This document shows, piece by piece, positions 55,483 to 60,331 of a DNA stretch of 60,331 nucleotides. The stretch lies in assembly GCA_040357565.1 (NCBI GenBank), contig JBDODJ010000068.1; one strand, given 5' to 3'. Each line of letters starts with the position of its first letter. The stretch's first letter is position 1. This DNA is from Cercozoa sp. M6MM. Taxonomy: Eukaryota > Endomyxa: Ascetosporea. The notes under the pieces were generated by a model. It was not told the DNA's origin. It searched no databases and was given only the letters and a program-made list of their open reading frames with translations. The position numbers were made by a program, and so were the translations under genes.

Positions 55483-58450
55483 TAAGGCGGCACGGGCGAG
55501 TACAACTGATTGTCGCCGCGTCGGCGCCGTCGCCACCGCACCGCCACAGCAGCAGCAGCGGCAACAGCAGCAGCGATCAAAACAGTCGGCAGTAGGACCG
55601 GGTGCAGGCAGTGCCACCGACTGAGTCGTTTCCCATGGTACATCAGATCGCACATGGCTGGTCGCAGTGCCGATTTGTAGTCGTCTGTACCAGTGTTTAA
55701 TTAAGAGTGCAGTGTACAAGGGATTAAAGGGGCTGTACCAAGATCGACGGCGCAGATATCGCGTGCGTCGCACGGGTACGGCGCCGTGAGTCGCGGCACT
55801 TTTGCCACGTGCGCCATCCACTCGAAGTTGTGCCGCCCACTTATCTAAAGTACATTTCTCTCTATGTATACAGATATATATGTACATATATATATATATA
55901 TCGATACATTATCTATACATATATATATATATATCTATATCGATACATTATCTATACATATATATATATATATATCGATACATTTATATAAATTATATAT
56001 ATACATATATCTATAGGGACAAAGTCACCGTCCACTCGAACTGCCAAGCTTGGTGCACACGCTGTGCCAGCCACAGTGTCCTGTGGAGGAAGGGTTAAGG
56101 AGAGAGATAAGAGGGGGGATATGGAGAGGGGTCAAGATAGGGTAAAGAGAGGGATAAGAGGGGTTAAGAGGATTGAGAGAGGGATAAAGAGAGGGGTAAA
56201 CAGGGGGTAAACAGGAAGGGGGTAAACAGGGGGGTAAACAGGGGTAACACAGGCTACCACGTGAGACCGGCGCCATGCACGCCGGCAAACAAGTTGGTCC
56301 ACCGCACTCGACGCAGCTGCTGCGACCACGACTCGGTGCGCAGTGCCAGAGCAGTCACGCACACGTGCACATCCACACTATGTCAGTCATATCAGTCATA
56401 TCAGTCAGTCATATCAGTCAGTCATATCAGTCAGTTAGACCAGTCAGTTAGACCAGTCAGTTAGACCAGTCAGTTAGACCAGTCAGTTGGATCAGTCAAA
56501 AAGTACCAGTCCAGCTGACACTGCCACGTGACCGCAGTGTCACCGTCACGGTCAAAGTCACTGATGGTGAACTGACGTTTCTCGCACCCCGATCGATCGA
56601 ACAGAGCGACGGTGGCGTCGATCACTTCGTCACGGTTCTGCAGCACGCGGTGCTTCTCGCCTTCGCGCGTCGCTATCAGCAGTCGCAGTGCCTGGGTGGG
56701 GGTAAGGGTAAGGGGTAAGGGGGTAAGGGGTAAGGGGGTAAGGGGTACAGGGGGTAAGGGGTATAGGGGTAAGGGGGTAAGGGGTATAGGGGTAANNNNN
56801 NNNNNGGTAAGGGGTATAGGGGTAAGGGGGTAAGGGGTATAGGGGTAAGGGGTATAGGGGTAAGGGATACAGGAAGTAAGGGGTAAGGGGTATAGGGGTA
56901 AGGGGTATAGGGGTATAGGGGTAAGGGGTATAGGGGGTAAGGGGTATAGGAGTAAGGGGTATAAGGGTAAGGGGTAAGGGGTACAGGGGGTAAGGGGGAA
57001 GAGGTATAGGGGTATAGGGTACAGGGGGTAGGGAGGTAGGAAAAACACAGAAGGTTGAAAAACCGGCTTGAGCGTGAGACTGCGATCGCTGATCGTTGTG
57101 TGTCTGGGACGAGAACTGACGGTTTCGGCCCTGAGTGTGCGATCAGCGAGATTGAGCAGCGATCGTTTCGGGAAACACTGCACACAGGGGACGGTTTCAG
57201 TCAGGTCAGTGTGGCACGTGTCACAATGACGGTACCTGTGAGTGCCACTCGTTGCGACGGTGCCACGTGGGTGACCACTTCCACGACGGCAAGAAGATCA
57301 CGCGATCGAAGTGAATGCACTGTGCTTTGGAGTCACTCATGACGGTGCGCACGTGCGATCGGTACCAGTCGGCAATGGCACCGTCCGAGTGACCACGTGC
57401 TTCAGCAGTCGTGTTGACTCGGTACCAGTCGTGAGGAGTGAGGTGACGCACGTCCACCCACGTGGCCTCCTGCAGGTCACTCGGCGACAACGAGTAGTAC
57501 TCGCTGACTTCGCTGAGGACGCTCTGCAGTGTGAGTGCGTCGAACCACGGGTGGTTCTCCATCGGCGCCACCTGTGCACAGTGACACAAGAAAGCTGATT
57601 GCGCAGTGAAAGCACAGTGAAAGCATGTGAAAGCATGTGAAAGCACATTGAAAGCATGTGAAAGCATGTGAAAGCACGTGAAAACATGTGAAAACCATTG
57701 AAAGCAAGTGAAAGCACAGTGAAACACAATGAGAGCAAGGCAGAGTGAAACACATTGAAAGCAAGTGAAAACATATGAAAGCAAGCGAAAACATATGAAA
57801 GCATGTGCAAGCAAGCTTAAAAATTAATGAAAAGCAAGGAAAACACACTTAAACCATGTCAACGCATATAAACTCGCTGAGGCCAAAACAACTCAAAGCA
57901 CAAAGGTACCAAAGCAAGACCCTTGCGATACTCGCACCCTTCAGTTTCAAGCTTGCTCCGAGCGACTGAAGTGCTTCCAATGTGCCGATCGTTGGTCACA
58001 ATGTTACTTTCACATTTCAGTGGTTTCTCGGGCGCTATCAGTTGCCAATGCAACTGCTGCGACGGTTTCGCTGCGCTTTCACTTCGAAAAAGGGCGGCTC
58101 CGTGAGGTGCTTCGCACATGTACGCGGGGTAGTCTTCCTGCAAAACACCATTCGGTTTCCCTCGAACACACCAAGTTTAACCTACTCCTATCGTGTCTTC
58201 TGGAGCTTTGACGCAAACGAGCGCATTTTCGCAAAAGCTTTGCGTCGCCTCAGCTCCCAAAATCACGCCAAACCTAAACACACCTAATGCAGTTTGAACT
58301 TACAGTCATTAGAGCAACGTACTGTGGTTGATCACATCTTTCGTTATGGCCACTGAAAAACCGTTCGATCGGGTCAAGCCACGGTGCGTATGGCGTGTCC
58401 GCGCGGACGAGGCTAAAAAAGCAGATCAAGCGCAGCAACAGCCACGCCAT
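55483..58450 (-). CDS. unknown type I membrane protein (secretory pathway)
   Basis: ATG 58450 encodes a textbook signal peptide, MAWLLLRLICFFSLVRA, then DTPYAPWLDPIERFFSGHNE. Exon 2 (about 58297-58205) gives VILGAEATQSFCENALVCVK; exon 3 EDYPAYMCEAPHGAALFRSE. A large exon (57570-57235) gives MENHPWFDALTLQSVLSEVS, WVDVRHLTPHDWYRVNTTAE, CIHFDRVIFLPSWKWSPTWH. Then LRLLIATREGEKHRVLQNRD, FTISDFDRDGDTAVTWQCQL; further exons include QQLRRVRWTNLFAGVHGAGL and HNFEWMAHVAKVPRLTAPYP. The last exon ends in a transmembrane helix, HPVLLPTVLIAAAVAAAAAV, and a basic tail RWRRRRRGDNQLYSPVPP, TAG at 55483. Paired Cys and NxT sites suit a lumenal or extracellular glycoprotein. No family recognised. Introns are packed with simple repeats and one short gap. 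Confidence 0.75.
55868..56015. repeat. TATA/CGATA microsatellite in intron
   Basis: TA runs with a longer repeated unit, TCGATACATTATCTATACAT (about 50 bp period, two to three copies), in an intron of the type I membrane gene. Confidence 0.9.
56378..56495. repeat. CAGTCA-based minisatellite
   Basis: Units ATATCAGTCAGTC then TTAGACCAGTCAG repeated four or more times each, in an intron of the type I membrane gene. Confidence 0.9.
56698..57030. repeat. GGGGTAA / GGGGTATA array with 10-N gap
   Basis: About 330 bp of irregular (G)3-5 TAA and (G)3-5 TATA units, interrupted by ten N at 56796-56805. On the sense (minus) strand it reads TTACCCC / TATACCCC. It is intronic, and resembles telomeric DNA in base pattern but is irregular. 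Confidence 0.9.
57595..57850. repeat. GTGAAAGCA minisatellite in intron
   Basis: Irregular GTGAAAGCAT / GTGAAAGCAC units over about 250 bp in an intron of the type I membrane gene (sense strand reads TGCTTTCAC). It shares the GTGAAAGC core with the SDA1 intron minisatellite. Confidence 0.85.
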
Positions 58451-58583
58451 CTGAGCTGACGCAGCCTAGTGCAACCGAACAAGCTGACACAATGCACAGA
58501 CTTAGTGCACGGTGCTGCGCACCTAGATGCCTCTAAATTCCTGCGTGCATTTCTGTTGTTGCTGAGCCGTTGTTTTCGCGATC

Positions 58584-60331
58584 ATGCCGAGTGAAGAGGC
58601 GTGTGTCTGGAAGAGGCGTCCACGAGCAATGCGGTTTATTCGGACTTTGAGCCCTACACTTTCTTCAGCCGCTTCAAGAAGAGACTGCTTGGGCCACTCG
58701 CTAAAGCAAGTGAAAAATGTCGGCGCCGCCTCGCACAATCATTAAGCAAAAGCGAATCTGGAATCCCGCTGTAAAAAATCTTGCTTGGATTGTTTCTGTT
58801 TGTTCAAGTTTCTGATTGCGCTTTCGCGGGTCACGGGTCTTGTTTGACAGAATGCACTAAATCGCTTCAACGAAGACAGCGATGCCGACGGAGCTCTGCC
58901 GCTCGTTCTGATTCCGCGTCAGCGCGCACCGTGTTCTTGTAAGAAGTTTGACTTCACTGGGACTTGAGTTGAAAGCAACGTTTCTCCTTTGGGCCATTGA
59001 AAGTACAGGCTTTGTGACTGTTCCTTAGGGAACACACGCCATCATGCATCGCTGCGGAGCCGATGCGCACCCCGATGACTTGGCTCCGCCTGGTTTACAC
59101 TGCCTACCTGCATACTATCGCGTTGCCTACGTCGTTTCGCAGCAGAGTTGGTAGATTCAGACTTCAGTTATGTTGTTTCTAAGATTAAAAGCTGTGTTTA
59201 GCACTTACAACGCACCCGTCAAGAACTGCCCAACTCTCGACAACGTGATGATCGACTGCTACTTGGCTCTCGTATTTCGCATCGGACCTGAGGTATCATC
59301 AGCTTTGCAATCTTAAGATGTGAAGCAAGTTGACTGTTTTTAGTCTGAAGCAGTCAAAAAGTTCGTCTATCAACTCGGGGCTTCTCGCTTCAACGAGTTC
59401 CTACACGATGCAACTCAAGAAGGCATCCGTCAGTTGGTGCGCAGCACGCCTCATAACCAAGCTTACGAACTGCGTGGCGGCACTCTTGTGGTAGCCCAAT
59501 CTTTTAACTCTGTCTGTGATTTGCCTTTCTCACTTTGAAGCTTCGAAGCGACACATGATCGACGAACTGAACCGCAAGTTCAATCGCTTCGGTGTCACTT
59601 TCACTTCGGCAGTGATCACCGATGTGAAACTGCCGCGTCACTTGGCCACCACTCTGCAGGTGTGTTGTAGCACCTCGCTATTTCTTTCAGCTCCTTCAAC
59701 TAATCACTGTTTAGGCAACCACTGGATTCGACAGTCGCATCAAAGATAGCGAGAAGGAACACGATCACAACATCAAGAAGATTGACTTTGAGGTGTCAAA
59801 ACTTGCTGAATGTCGAGTGTATTTAAAATACTTGTGTTGCAGTCGGCCCAGCGAATTGAGGAACAAGTCAAAGAGTACGATGTGATTCTCGCGAAACTGG
59901 AAGCTCAACGAGAACGTGCAATCGTCGATCGCGAACGTGTGAGGTAGCAATGCGGATGGTATTTGCAAGTATCTCCAACTTGCACAACAACTTTTGTGCT
60001 GCTGTAGCACGGCCGCGCGAGGTGAGAACAGCGTCGCCAAAACCAAGGCGCAGGAACTCGCAGCAGTCGCCGAGAAGAACGCGAGTTCGATGCTGCACGT
60101 TGTGAAACTCAAGGGCGAGAAGGAAGCGGCCGAGAAGAAAGCGCGTGCGGGCGCAGAGGCCGAACGCATCAAAATCGATGCAGTCAAGGTTCGAGCTGAC
60201 TCGACTTGCGTTGCTTCATTCTAGTTATGTGTACTTTAAGACAGAAAGCAGAGGCACGAATCGAAGAGAGCAAGCTGCGCGTTGAAGAGGCTCTACCGCA
60301 GCTGAAGATCGGCATCATCGTCCAACTCGCC
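58584..60331 (+). CDS. SPFH/band-7 domain protein (partial)
   Basis: Member of the stomatin/prohibitin/flotillin superfamily, which form membrane scaffolds. Exons: 58623-58711 (TSNAVYSDFEPYTFFSRFKK; its link to the ATG at 58584 needs another frame, so the true start is unsettled), 58852-58938 (NRFNEDSDADGALPLVLIPR), 59029-59150 (GTHAIMHRCGADAHPDDLAP, AYYRVAYVVSQQS), 59203-59290 (YNAPVKNCPTLDNVMIDCYL), 59344-59490 (VKKFVYQLGASRFNEFLHDA), 59541-59658 (KRHMIDELNRKFNRFGVTFT), then the helical tail (SAQRIEEQVKEYDVILAKLE, SVAKTKAQELAAVAEKNAS, KGEKEAAEKKARAGAEAERI), typical of the coiled coil after SPFH. The right edge cuts it. It looks intact. The exact subfamily is not certain. Confidence 0.8.

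Overview
This is nuclear DNA of a eukaryote. Nearly every gene is broken into small exons by short GT..AG introns of about 40-250 bp. BBS2 points to a ciliated organism. The mix includes an animal/fungal-type glutamate-cysteine ligase, a fungal-style DUG2 (WD40 plus M20 peptidase), a plant-style two-pore K+ channel with EF-hands, a BAHD acyltransferase and a Zn2Cys6 finger. That suits a free-living flagellated protist, but I cannot name the lineage. All three stop codons end genes and the code reads as standard. Exon coordinates were worked out by hand from splice signals and reading frame, so junctions are good where a known family guides them and tentative elsewhere.

Layout, left to right: glutamate-cysteine ligase (-, cut by the left edge); a large unknown protein (+, interrupted by an N gap); a helical protein (-); a zinc alcohol dehydrogenase (+); BBS2 (-); poorly resolved exons (-, 13.3-14.3 kb); an acidic single-pass membrane protein (-); a DUF389 membrane protein (+); SDA1 (+); a decayed gene (+, 24.1-26.3 kb); PEMT (-); thioredoxin (+); the first exons of sphingosine-1-phosphate lyase (-, cut by an N gap); a RING plus Zn2Cys6 protein (+); a BAHD acyltransferase (-); a coiled-coil protein with a dynein-adaptor-like CC1 box (+); a two-pore K+ channel (+); DUG2 (-); RAD17 (+); two unknown helical genes (+); a CCCH zinc-finger membrane protein (+); an unknown type I membrane protein (-); and an SPFH/band-7 protein (+, cut by the right edge).

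The genes are mostly housekeeping: thiol metabolism (GCL makes the glutathione precursor, DUG2 takes part in glutathione breakdown, thioredoxin), lipids (PEMT, S1P lyase), ribosome export (SDA1), DNA-damage checkpoint (RAD17) and cilia (BBS2). They are packed head-to-head or tail-to-tail with short spacers and no sign of operons. The most unusual features are a rearranged inverted duplication that carries a copy of the BBS2 5' end into the 23.7-25.5 kb region, a strongly over-represented palindrome (CCGCGCGG), introns filled with strand-biased simple repeats, and several unusual domain fusions.
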